Below, piece after piece: positions 1 through 6,609 of a stretch of 10,725 nucleotides of DNA. The position numbers were made by a program, and so were the translations under genes. This DNA is from Labilithrix sp. (GTDB lineage: Bacteria > Myxococcota > Polyangia > Polyangiales > Polyangiaceae): the NCBI GenBank assembly GCA_028287035.1, contig JAQBQL010000018.1, positions 1 to 10,725 on the forward strand, given 5' to 3'. The notes beneath the pieces are model-generated. The model saw only the letters and a program-made list of their open reading frames with translations, was not told the origin of the DNA and did not search any database. Every line of letters starts with the position of its first letter. Position 1 is the stretch's first letter.

Positions 1-648
1 CCCGGCGGTGGCGGCGCGGGCTCGGGCGGCGCAGCGCCCGCCGGAAGCGCCGCGGGAGCGGACGATGCCGCGAAGAAGAGCACCGGCGAGGTCGGCGGCT
101 TCACGTTCACCGACAAGCCCGCCGCTGCCGCCGCGGCCGCGCCTCGCCGCGCCCCCGCGGTCCGCCGTGCCGGGGCGCTCGCCACGTTCCCCGGCTTCGA
201 GCAGCTCGGCGACGGCGGCACACGCCTCTTCGTGCAACTCAGCCAGAACGTCCCCGTCGAGGAGCGGCGCGCGCAGGGATCGGTCACGTACGTCCTGAAG
301 GGCGCGCACCTCCGCGTGCACAACGACGCGAACGCGCTCGTCACGGTCCACTTCAACACGCCCGTCTACCGCGCGCGTCTCACGCCGTCCGGCAACGACC
401 TGCTCTTCGTCCTCGAGCTCCGCAGCGCTGCGACCCCGACGTTCAAGCTGCAGGACAACGCCGACAAGACCTCCACGCTGGTCATCGACTTCGCCAAGGG
501 TGACTTCCTCGACGCCGACGGCAGCGGATCACTTCCGCCCGAGACCGCCCCCGCGAGGGGCGCGAAGCGGGCCGGCAAGCGCGCGCCCGCTTCGTCGTCC
601 GGCGCGTCCGGCGGCGCGTCCGGCACCAACCCCGGCCCGACCCCCTGA
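1..648 (+). CDS. Secreted or envelope AMIN-like protein, 5'-truncated
   Basis: The frame is open from the first base of the window to a TGA at 646-648, giving 215 visible residues; the true start lies upstream of the window. The visible part begins with a Gly/Ala/Ser-rich stretch (about residues 1-20), then an Ala/Pro/Arg-rich linker (about 41-60). A compact beta-type domain follows (about 63-170) with alternating hydrophobic strands, including GTRLFVQLS, SVTYVLKGAHLRV and STLVIDFAKG. A Ser/Gly/Ala-rich tail ends the protein. The strand pattern resembles AMIN domains, which bind or localise to peptidoglycan or outer-membrane machinery, but no diagnostic residue confirms it. The gene lies 41 nt upstream of an exported LptD-like gene on the same strand, so an envelope role is likely. 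Coding is clear; the family assignment is tentative. Confidence 0.6.
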   Translation, partial: PGGGGAGSGGAAPAGSAAGADDAAKKSTGEVGGFTFTDKPAAAAAAAPRRAPAVRRAGALATFPGFEQLGDGGTRLFVQLSQNVPVEERRAQGSVTYVLKGAHLRVHNDANALVTVHFNTPVYRARLTPSGNDLLFVLELRSAATPTFKLQDNADKTSTLVIDFAKGDFLDADGSGSLPPETAPARGAKRAGKRAPASSSGASGGASGTNPGPTP

Positions 649-689
649 ACGTCTCGCGGCGCCGGACCTTGCCGCCGCTCCTGGTGTAG

Positions 690-2621
690 ATGCGCGCGCT
701 CCCCGCGACCTCCGTCGCCACGGCGGTCTTCCTCGCGCTCGGGCTCGTCCCGCAGCGCGTGGCGGCGCGCGAGGCTCCCGCGGTCGACGATGAGCCGGGC
801 GGCGAGACGGCGTTCGAGGACGAGGCGCTCGGCGAGCGCGGCAACCTGCGCACGCGCGCCGAGGAGGTGAGCTTCGATGCGCGCCTCCGCACCCTCGAGC
901 TGAACGGCAACGTGCGCGTCGACGCGCCGCCGTTCCACCTGCGCAGCGAGCACATCTCGCTCACGCGCATGCGTCTCGGCATCGAGGTGCAGGGCCGGGG
1001 ATCGCTCGCGTTCTGCCCCTGCCTCGGCACGCCGCTCCGCATCGACTTCCGCGGCGCCATCGTGGCGCCGCCCGGCGATCTCATCCTGGAACGGCCGACG
1101 CTGCGCTTCTACGGCGTGCCCATCCTCCCGCTGCCGTACTTCTGGCTACGCTCCGACGAGAAGCTGGGCCTTCTGCCGCCGGATCTCGCCTACCGCGGCG
1201 ACGACGGGCTCTTCGTGGGCGGCGGCGTGCACGTGCCGTGGAAGTATCACGGCGACAAGAGCGCCCTCGACCTACGGGGCGGCGCGTACCTCGTCGACGG
1301 GTTCGTCGCCGACGCGCGCCTGCGCACGCCCTCGAGCATCACGAAGGTGCGCTTCGATCGACGGCCCAACGCGACGGGCGCCGACGACGGGCTCGCGGTC
1401 GAGGCCCGCGGCGCGGTGTCGGCCGCGGAGCTCGGCGCCGCGTGGGACGCCGACGTGCTGCGCGGGGAGCGAGGCGTGCGCGCCACCACCGACCTCGACG
1501 CGGCGGCGCGACCGTGGGACCGCGCCAGCATCGAGGGCGCCCTCCGCGGCGGACCCTTCGTCGCGGCGGTCGCGATGCGCGCGGTGACGAGGCGCGGCGG
1601 CGCGCTCGAGGACGTCGGCGCGGCCGGCCCTGTCACCACCGTGCGGGCGTCGGGGGCCGCGGGATCCCACGTGACCTACGACGCGACCATCGAAGGCGGC
1701 TCGCTCCGCTACGAGCGCGCGGCGGTCGGGCGCGACGCGCTGAGCTTCCTGCGCGCCGAGGCCGGGGTGCGCGGGGTCGCGGCGGCCGGGCCGCTCGAGA
1801 CGTCCCTCGCGTTGCGCGGGGCGGGGGACGTCACCGCGGACGCGATCGAGAAGGGGGACGACCGCGCCGGATCGGCGCGCGCGCGTGTCGGTCTGCCGCT
1901 CGTGCGCGCGTTCGGCGGCGGTCCCGATCCCCTGGTCCACCTCGTCGAGCCCTTCGTCGAGGCGGCGGCGCTCCACGCGCGCGGCGACGCGATGCTCGGG
2001 CTCGGCCCGACGCGCGGTGGCGCGGGCCTCTCGGGAACCGCGGCGCTCGCCCTCGGCGGGCTCACGACGACGCTCGGGCGCTGGTCGGCACGTGACGCGG
2101 TGACGTTGATCGCGACCGCCGGCAACGCCTTCGGGTCCGAGGCGGCGGGCACGGTCCGCCCGCTGGCGCGCGTGCGCCTCGCCGCCTCGACGCACTACCT
2201 CGGCGCGTCGGGCGACGTCGCGGACGTGTTCGCCAGCCCGAGCGGGCACGTCGCGGTGGGCCGCGTGAGGGTCGGCGCGCAGGACGGCGTGCGGGTGCTC
2301 GCGAACGTCGCGGCGCGGGACGGGCTCGATCCGGTGCTCGCGCGCGCCCTGCTCGACGCGCCTCTCGAGCCCGCCGCCGGGTTCCTCACCGCGGAGGGCA
2401 CGACCGGCGGCGCCGGCCTCGTCGTGCCCTGGTCGCGCGTCGTCACCACCTCAGCCGGCGCCGACGGTGACGCCACCAGCGGCGAGCTCGTCGCGGTGCG
2501 CGGTGGCGTCGAGCTACGCGATCGCTGCGGGTGCCTCACCCTGCGCGCGATGGCTTCTCATCGCATCGGCCGCGAGGGCGTCGACGTGTGGTTCGCGCTG
2601 GATTTCGCGGGCGATCGCTGA
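690..2621 (+). CDS. LptD/OstA-like outer-membrane LPS-assembly protein
   Basis: This 643-residue protein has an N-terminal signal peptide (hydrophobic residues about 8-20, likely cleavage near VAA-REA at about 26). An OstA/LptA-like segment (about 56-105) follows, with the pattern FDARLRTLELNGNVRV, typical of the periplasmic jellyroll of LptD and LptA. Residues 146-164 (LPLPYFWLRS then KLGLLPP) match the LptD junction where the jellyroll meets the barrel. The rest is rich in alternating Gly/Ala/aromatic strands, as expected of a beta-barrel, and ends in a short C-terminal strand (VWFALDFAGDR). LptD inserts lipopolysaccharide into the outer leaflet together with LptE. Only four cysteines are present, in two CxC pairs: C109/C111 beside the jellyroll and C613/C615 near the C-terminus. 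At 643 residues it is shorter than E. coli LptD (about 780), so it may be a divergent LptD or a paralogue. The ATG at 690 lacks a good ribosome-binding site but is placed right for the signal peptide. Confidence 0.72.
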   Translation: MRALPATSVATAVFLALGLVPQRVAAREAPAVDDEPGGETAFEDEALGERGNLRTRAEEVSFDARLRTLELNGNVRVDAPPFHLRSEHISLTRMRLGIEVQGRGSLAFCPCLGTPLRIDFRGAIVAPPGDLILERPTLRFYGVPILPLPYFWLRSDEKLGLLPPDLAYRGDDGLFVGGGVHVPWKYHGDKSALDLRGGAYLVDGFVADARLRTPSSITKVRFDRRPNATGADDGLAVEARGAVSAAELGAAWDADVLRGERGVRATTDLDAAARPWDRASIEGALRGGPFVAAVAMRAVTRRGGALEDVGAAGPVTTVRASGAAGSHVTYDATIEGGSLRYERAAVGRDALSFLRAEAGVRGVAAAGPLETSLALRGAGDVTADAIEKGDDRAGSARARVGLPLVRAFGGGPDPLVHLVEPFVEAAALHARGDAMLGLGPTRGGAGLSGTAALALGGLTTTLGRWSARDAVTLIATAGNAFGSEAAGTVRPLARVRLAASTHYLGASGDVADVFASPSGHVAVGRVRVGAQDGVRVLANVAARDGLDPVLARALLDAPLEPAAGFLTAEGTTGGAGLVVPWSRVVTTSAGADGDATSGELVAVRGGVELRDRCGCLTLRAMASHRIGREGVDVWFALDFAGDR

Positions 2622-2634
2622 CGCTCGCGCGGCG

Positions 2635-2663
2635 CTGAAAGTGATTGTCGATAGCGCTATCAC
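2635..2663 (+). promoter_or_regulatory. Candidate bfr promoter with overlapping palindromic operator
   Basis: An AT-richer patch precedes bfr. CTGAAA (2635-2640) and TATCAC (2658-2663) are 17 nt apart, each matching 4 of 6 sigma-70 consensus bases. A perfect 12-bp palindrome, GATAGCGCTATC (2650-2661), overlaps the putative -10. An outer imperfect repeat, TGATTG (2642-2647) and CTATCA (2657-2662), is also visible. Binding by an iron-responsive repressor is plausible from position and gene function, but the palindrome is not a close Fur-box match. Predicted from sequence only. Confidence 0.35.
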
Positions 2664-2711
2664 CTCTTGTTCTTGCGTGTTCGTGCGAGCGGTGGCTCAC
2701 TCACGCGCACC

Positions 2712-3182
2712 ATGAAGGGCGACGCCAAGGTCATCGACCTCCTCAACGAGATCCTCACCGGCGAGCTCACCGCCATCAACCAGTACTTCCTCCACGCGAA
2801 GATGTGCCAGAACTGGGGCTACAAGCGCCTCTACGAGCACATCCGCCACGAGTCGATCGACGAGATGAAGCACGCCGATCGCCTGATCGAGCGGATCCTC
2901 TTCCTCGAGGGGCTGCCGAACCTGCAGCGGCTCGGCAAGCTCGCCATCGGCCAGACGGTCGTGGAGCAGTTCAAGAACGATCTCGCCTTCGAGATGGAGG
3001 CGGTCCCGCGCCTGAACCGCGCGATCACCGAGTGCCGGACCATCGGTGACAACGGCACCGTCGATCTGCTCGAGAAGATCCTCGTCTCCGAGGAGGAGCA
3101 CGTCGACTGGCTCGAGGCGCAGCTCGATCTGATCAAGCAGGTCGGCGAGGGGAACTACCTCGCGCAGCAGATCCGCGAGTAA
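2712..3182 (+). CDS. bfr: Bacterioferritin (haem ferritin)
   Basis: This is a 156-residue bacterioferritin of normal family length (about 155-160). Bfr assembles a 24-subunit shell that oxidises Fe(II) at a di-iron site and stores the ferric mineral; haem bound between subunits passes electrons out during iron release. All canonical ferroxidase ligands fall at the standard positions: E18, E51, H54, E94, E127 and H130. The axial haem ligand M52 is present, so this is a haem-binding Bfr and not a Dps or FtnA protein. I chose the ATG at 2712 ([11 protein letters not shown]) because family members start here. A TTG at 2667 in the same frame would add 15 unconserved residues and overlap the promoter-like region. 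No strong Shine-Dalgarno sequence precedes the ATG. The next gene is bfd, its electron-donor partner, but a terminator separates them. Confidence 0.97.
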   Translation: MKGDAKVIDLLNEILTGELTAINQYFLHAKMCQNWGYKRLYEHIRHESIDEMKHADRLIERILFLEGLPNLQRLGKLAIGQTVVEQFKNDLAFEMEAVPRLNRAITECRTIGDNGTVDLLEKILVSEEEHVDWLEAQLDLIKQVGEGNYLAQQIRE

Positions 3183-3203
3183 ACGACCCCGAGGCTCAGG
3201 ATT

Positions 3204-3243
3204 CGAGGTTGCGGGCCAAGTGCCCGCGACCTCGCTGCTTTTT
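3204..3243 (+). terminator. Intrinsic terminator after bfr
   Basis: A 13-bp stem pairs 3204-3216 (CGAGGTTGCGGGC) with 3222-3234 (GCCCGCGACCTCG), with a single G-U pair and a 5-nt loop (CAAGT). Five T residues (3239-3243) follow four bases later. It starts 21 nt after the bfr stop and 86 nt before the bfd start. This is a textbook rho-independent terminator on the plus strand and should largely separate bfr transcription from bfd. Confidence 0.9.
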
Positions 3244-3289
3244 GTGCGCGAGACGGCCGGCGGGGGGCCGGCGCCGGGCGCGTGGCCTC

Positions 3290-3318
3290 TTGCTAATGAT
3301 AACGGCTTTCACTATCGT
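3290..3318 (+). promoter_or_regulatory. Candidate bfd promoter with overlapping Fur-box-like site
   Basis: TTGCTA (3290-3295) and TATCGT (3313-3318) are exactly 17 nt apart, each matching 4 of 6 sigma-70 consensus bases. The 19 bases at 3292-3310 (GCTAATGATAACGGCTTTC) match the classical Fur box GATAATGATAATCATTATC at 13 of 19 positions by my direct alignment; positions 3-11 of the box match without a break. The site sits between and over the -35 and -10 elements, as expected for a Fur-repressed promoter. E. coli bfd is a known Fur-repressed, iron-starvation gene. If the promoter is right, the 5' leader before the ATG at 3329 is only a few bases. Prediction only. Confidence 0.5.
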
Positions 3319-3328
3319 GTACCTCGGC

Positions 3329-3601
3329 ATGTACGTCTGCTGCTGTTTCGCCGTCACCGAGGCCCAGGTCGATGCCGCCATCCGCGAGGGGGCGCACACC
3401 CGTCAGGCCGTCACCCGCGCCTGCCGCGCCGGTGGCGACTGCGGCGCGTGCCACGGCATGATCGAGACGAAGATCGAGGACCACCTCGAGGAGCTCGATG
3501 CGTGCGCCCGCGACGCGGTCGTCGAGTCCGGGCCGCAGCTCGTCTCGGCCGAGGCCCTGGTGGCCCGGGCCCAGCGAGACCGCGGCGGCCGCGCCGCCTG
3601 A
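3329..3601 (+). CDS. bfd: Bacterioferritin-associated ferredoxin (Bfd)
   Basis: This 90-residue protein begins MYVCCCFAVTE, like E. coli Bfd (MYVCLCNG). The four [2Fe-2S] ligands lie at C4, C6, C38 and C41 (GGDCGACHGM), the same residue numbers as in E. coli Bfd. Bfd binds bacterioferritin and, reduced by a ferredoxin-NADP reductase, supplies the electrons that mobilise stored iron. The ATG at 3329 is chosen because the CxC must follow the first three residues. An in-frame ATG at 3296 would add 11 residues (MITAFTIVYLG) and lie inside the predicted promoter. Two features are unusual. There is an extra cysteine (C5) between the first two ligands. The C-terminus runs about 25 residues beyond E. 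coli Bfd (64 residues) and is acidic, then Ala/Arg-rich. The gene converges on kamE with only 4 bp between stop codons. Confidence 0.94.
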   Translation: MYVCCCFAVTEAQVDAAIREGAHTRQAVTRACRAGGDCGACHGMIETKIEDHLEELDACARDAVVESGPQLVSAEALVARAQRDRGGRAA

Positions 3602-3605
3602 GCGG

Positions 3606-4391
3606 TCAGGGAAGGGGCGGGGCGCCGGTTCCGGCGCGGGCGAGCGCGCGGTCGCCGCACATCCACTCGACGAGGAACGAGGCCACGTCGGCGGGCTTCG
3701 TCCCGGCGCCGAAGCCCGCGTCGTAGCCGAGCTCGAGCGCGAGCTTGTGATCGATGCGCGGTCCGCCGAGGAGCATCACGATCTTGTGCCGCCAGCCCTG
3801 CGCCTTCGCCAGATCGATGAGGGCGAGGGCGTTCTCCTTGTGCACGTTCCGCTGCGTGATGATCTGGCTGACGAGGATCGCGTCGGCGGAGAGCGCGTTG
3901 GCGCGCTCGGCGAGCTGGTCGTTCTCGACCTGCGCCCCCAGGTTGTAGGACTCGAAGGCCTTGTAGCTCTCGAGCCCCTTGTCACCGGCGTAGCCCTTGT
4001 AGTTCAGGATCGCGTCGATCCCGACGGTGTGCGCGTCCGAGCCGGTGCACGCGCCGACCACCACGATCTTGCGACCGAGGCGCGCCTTCACGCGGTGCTC
4101 GATCTCCTCGCGCGTGAGGGCCTCGGTGCGGACCTCGGGCACGTCGATGAGCGAGGCATCGATCGCGTGCTGCGAGTGCCCGTAGACGACGAAGTACGTG
4201 TAGCCCTCGGCGCACGGCTCCATCGCGGTGACGAGCACGTCCTTCAGGCCGTGGAGCTCCGCGTACTGGCGGGCCGCCTCCTTGGCGCGCGCCGAAGGCG
4301 GCAGCTCGAGGACGAACGTGAGCTGCACCATGCCGTCGTTCTGACGGTCGCCGTAGGCGCGCAGCAGCTTGGGAGGGGACGTCGGGTGCAT
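3606..4391 (-). CDS. kamE: Lysine 5,6-aminomutase beta subunit (B12-binding)
   Basis: This 261-residue protein is the cobalamin-binding subunit of D-lysine/beta-lysine 5,6-aminomutase, which moves the terminal amino group from C6 to C5 by a radical mechanism using adenosylcobalamin and PLP. The base-off/His-on B12 motif DxHxxG is present as D119-A-H121-T-V-G124, so H121 is the predicted lower cobalt ligand. K132 (ILNYKGY) lies 11 residues after that histidine, the same spacing as H133 and the PLP-forming K144 of the Clostridium sticklandii enzyme. A Rossmann-type B12 domain follows, with blocks NLGAQVEN, ADAILVSQIITQRNVH and IVMLLGGPRI. Length equals the family norm (about 262). The ATG begins 2 nt after the kamD stop (TGA-CC-ATG), with GGAAG about 10 nt upstream, so translation is probably coupled to give 1:1 subunits. 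Confidence 0.97.
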   Translation of the reverse strand: MHPTSPPKLLRAYGDRQNDGMVQLTFVLELPPSARAKEAARQYAELHGLKDVLVTAMEPCAEGYTYFVVYGHSQHAIDASLIDVPEVRTEALTREEIEHRVKARLGRKIVVVGACTGSDAHTVGIDAILNYKGYAGDKGLESYKAFESYNLGAQVENDQLAERANALSADAILVSQIITQRNVHKENALALIDLAKAQGWRHKIVMLLGGPRIDHKLALELGYDAGFGAGTKPADVASFLVEWMCGDRALARAGTGAPPLP

Positions 4392-4393
4392 GG

Positions 4394-5941
4394 TCAGCTC
4401 GCTTCCAACGCGGCAAGGATCGGGTTCAGGTAGTCGGGGGTTCGCTCGAAGACGCCCTTGAAGCCCTTGCCGCCGGTGCGCGAGCGCTTCACGTCGGCGA
4501 AGGAGCCCTTCTGGATCGCCTCCCAGATCGTGTCGCGCTCGACCTCCTCGAGGAGCTCGAGGGCCTCGTCGAGCACCTGCACGGCGCGCTTCGCCATGAG
4601 CCCGTCGGGCTTGATGCTGATCTCGTCGCCCAGCGAGCGGGCGGTGTTGAAGACGTACTTGGTCGCCTTCAGCGACAGGTACCGGTCCATCAGCATCGGG
4701 TTGTGGACCGCCTCGCTGAACATGCCGAGGAGCTCGATGCTCTGGTGGGTCGCGATGCCCACCAGGTTGAACATCGCGTCGTGGACGTGGCTCTGGAAGA
4801 TGTCGCCGGTCTTGAACTTGGTGGGCGGCATCCACTTGATGGGGCTGTTCGGGAAGACCTGCCGGATCAGCTGCGCCTGCGCGAGCTCGAGGAGGAAGCT
4901 GTTCTCGATCGACGGATCGATCTCGTAGGCGTGGCCGAGGCCCATCTTCTCGTCGGCGACGCCGGCGTGCCGCGCGAACGCCTCGTTGATGAACTGGCTG
5001 GCGAGGACCGTGTGGGCCTTCTCCACTGCGTCGGCGGTGGTGAGGTAGTTGTCCTCGCCGGTGTTGATGATGATCCCGGCCCGCGCGATGAACCGGCGCG
5101 CCACGTACTGGTCGACGAAGTTCCGGCACGGGTTGATGTCGCGGAACAGGATGCCGTACATCGCGTCGTTGAGGAGCATGTCGAGGCGCTCCACCGCGCC
5201 CATCCACGCGATCTCCGCCATGCAGAGGCCGGACGAGTAGTTCGTCTGCAGGATGTACCGGTGGTAGTCGACCGCCGCCTCGTCGGTGGCGCGGCGGATG
5301 ATCTTGAAGTTCTCCTGCGTCGCGAACGTGCCGCCATAGCCCTCGGTCGTCGCGCCCTGCGGGACGTAGTCGAGGAGCGACTGCGCGGTGGCGCGGATGA
5401 CCGCGACCACGTCGGCGCCCGCGTAGGCGGCGGCCTTCGCCTGGAGGGCGTCGTCGTAGATGTTGCCGGTGGCGACGATCACGTACTTCAGCGGCTCGGG
5501 GCCGGCGCCCACGCGCGCCTTGTTGGCCTCGCGCTCCTCGCGGGCGGCGTCGATCCGGGCGAGCGCCGCCGTGGTGTGTGCCGCGAGCGCCGCCTCCGCC
5601 GCCGCGGCGTCGGGGCCTTCCTCGCCCCGGTCGATCTCGGGCGCGAAGCCGAGGTGCTCCGCGGCCTCCTGGATGTCCGCGGAGCCGGAGAGCAGCGCGC
5701 GGCCGAGGAAGAACGCGATCCCGCGTCCGAGGAGGCCCGCCTTCGCGTACCGGTCCACGACCACGTTGACGAGCGGCGCGCCCTGGTCGTCGACGCCCTC
5801 GACGCCGTACGCGCGGAGGATGGTGCGCTCGACGCCGACCGACGTGTGGCCGTCGATGTAGCGCTGGACGTCGTCTGCGATCGAGCTGGCGAGCGCGCGG
5901 CAGCGCTCCACCTTCTGCGTGTCCATGGGGACGGTCAGCAT
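4394..5941 (-). CDS. kamD: Lysine 5,6-aminomutase alpha subunit
   Basis: This 515-residue protein forms the TIM-barrel, substrate- and PLP-holding subunit of lysine 5,6-aminomutase. Blocks typical of KamD run the whole length: QSLLDYVPQGATTEGYGGTF (about 188-206), NYSSGLCM (234-241), AMYGILFRDIN (260-270), GIIINTGEDNYLTTADA (289-305), VLASQFINEAFA (312-323), MGLGHAYEIDPSIEN (333-347) and MPPTKFKTGDIF (371-382). The separate small B12 subunit fits lysine 5,6-aminomutase; in ornithine 4,5-aminomutase the B12 domain is fused to the large subunit. I chose the ATG at 5941 (MLTVPMDTQK). A TTG at 5980 would add 13 unconserved residues, and a second ATG at 5926 would remove five. The upstream gene ends 47 nt away on the same strand, and I see no clear promoter in the gap, so read-through from the permease genes is possible. 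No kamA, kdd, kce, kal or mutase-reactivating gene is in the window. Confidence 0.96.
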   Translation of the reverse strand: MLTVPMDTQKVERCRALASSIADDVQRYIDGHTSVGVERTILRAYGVEGVDDQGAPLVNVVVDRYAKAGLLGRGIAFFLGRALLSGSADIQEAAEHLGFAPEIDRGEEGPDAAAAEAALAAHTTAALARIDAAREEREANKARVGAGPEPLKYVIVATGNIYDDALQAKAAAYAGADVVAVIRATAQSLLDYVPQGATTEGYGGTFATQENFKIIRRATDEAAVDYHRYILQTNYSSGLCMAEIAWMGAVERLDMLLNDAMYGILFRDINPCRNFVDQYVARRFIARAGIIINTGEDNYLTTADAVEKAHTVLASQFINEAFARHAGVADEKMGLGHAYEIDPSIENSFLLELAQAQLIRQVFPNSPIKWMPPTKFKTGDIFQSHVHDAMFNLVGIATHQSIELLGMFSEAVHNPMLMDRYLSLKATKYVFNTARSLGDEISIKPDGLMAKRAVQVLDEALELLEEVERDTIWEAIQKGSFADVKRSRTGGKGFKGVFERTPDYLNPILAALEAS

Positions 5942-5988
5942 TGCGGGCCGGACGTTGCCACGAGTCGGCAGGGCCGCCAAGCTTGTGT

Positions 5989-6609
5989 TCAGAAGAGCAG
6001 GATGCCGGCGAGCGTCGCGGCGAGCCCGGCAAGCGCGACCCAGGCGTCGGCACGGCCGGCCTTCCGCGTCAGGGCGAAGCGGAACGCGAACACCACGAAG
6101 GCGAGGCCGCCTGCGCCGACCAGCGCGAAGGCGAGCCCGCCGGGCAGATCGCTCTCGCGGAAGGCCTCACGGAGCTTCGCCTCGTCGGCGGCGCCCGTGG
6201 GTGAGGCCCCGGCCGCGACCGCCGCCGCGTCGAGGCGATGGGCGAGGCGCGCGAGCTCCACCTCGGCATGCGCCCGCTCGGCGGAACGGGTACCGGCAGC
6301 CGACGTGGAGAGGAGCGAGGCCCGCGTTGCGCGCCATGCCGCGAAGGCGGTCGGGTCGTCACCCCGAGCCTCGGCATCGCGGGCGATGTGCTCGAGCTTC
6401 GCGTAGCCCTCCGCCTCGCTGCACCCGGCCGGGCAACGCGCCGACGCCGCCACCCGCGCCGCGAGGATGGCGTCGATCGGGTCGGTGCGCGCGAGGGCCG
6501 CGTCCGAGTCGGCGAGCGCGCGGCGCCCCTCGCTCACGCGTCCCGCCCAGGCGACGACCAGCACCAGCGCGAGCACCATCGCGATGGTGATCGCGAGGGC
6601 GTGCTTCAC
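5989..6609 (-). CDS. Membrane-anchored helical protein paired with ABC permease
   Basis: This 206-residue protein has an N-terminal transmembrane helix (about residues 4-23), a soluble helical middle and two C-terminal hydrophobic segments (about 157-179 and 188-206). The middle part (about 33-110) has the pattern of acidic, Ala-rich helical hairpins (TDPIDAILAARVAASARC, then GYAKLEHIARDAEARGDD), reminiscent of TPR-like hairpins. It contains two cysteines, C59 and C63 (CPAGC). A middle with this spacing is, as I recall, common in uncharacterised delta-proteobacterial proteins found beside ABC-2 permeases; this is unverified. The GTG start at 6609 overlaps the permease stop by 4 nt (GTGA), the usual arrangement for translational coupling, so the two proteins probably act together at the inner membrane. 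No function is known to me. Longer in-frame starts up to 6876 would run antisense-like sequence inside the permease gene and were rejected. Confidence 0.8.
   Translation of the reverse strand: MKHALAITIAMVLALVLVVAWAGRVSEGRRALADSDAALARTDPIDAILAARVAASARCPAGCSEAEGYAKLEHIARDAEARGDDPTAFAAWRATRASLLSTSAAGTRSAERAHAEVELARLAHRLDAAAVAAGASPTGAADEAKLREAFRESDLPGGLAFALVGAGGLAFVVFAFRFALTRKAGRADAWVALAGLAATLAGILLF

Noticed and set aside
2667..2711. TTG start that lengthens bacterioferritin by 15 residues
   Set aside because: The extra residues (starting [10 protein letters not shown]) are unlike Bfr N-termini, and the ferroxidase ligands take standard numbers only from the ATG at 2712.
3622..3637. GCGCCGG-TT-CCGGCGC palindrome near the kamE end as a terminator
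   Set aside because: It lies inside the kamE coding sequence, has no usable loop beyond four bases when folded and no T-run.
3606..6053. 815-residue minus-strand frame that would fuse kamE to a long N-terminal extension
   Set aside because: The extension is an out-of-frame reading of kamD, all Arg/Pro/Gly-rich; the kamD stop, 2-nt gap and ATG at 4391 define two separate genes of family-normal length.
4703..6406. 567-residue plus-strand open frame opposite kamD
   Set aside because: It is rich in Arg/Val/Asp/Leu repeats typical of antisense frames in GC-rich DNA and lies over the well-supported kamD and the membrane-protein gene.
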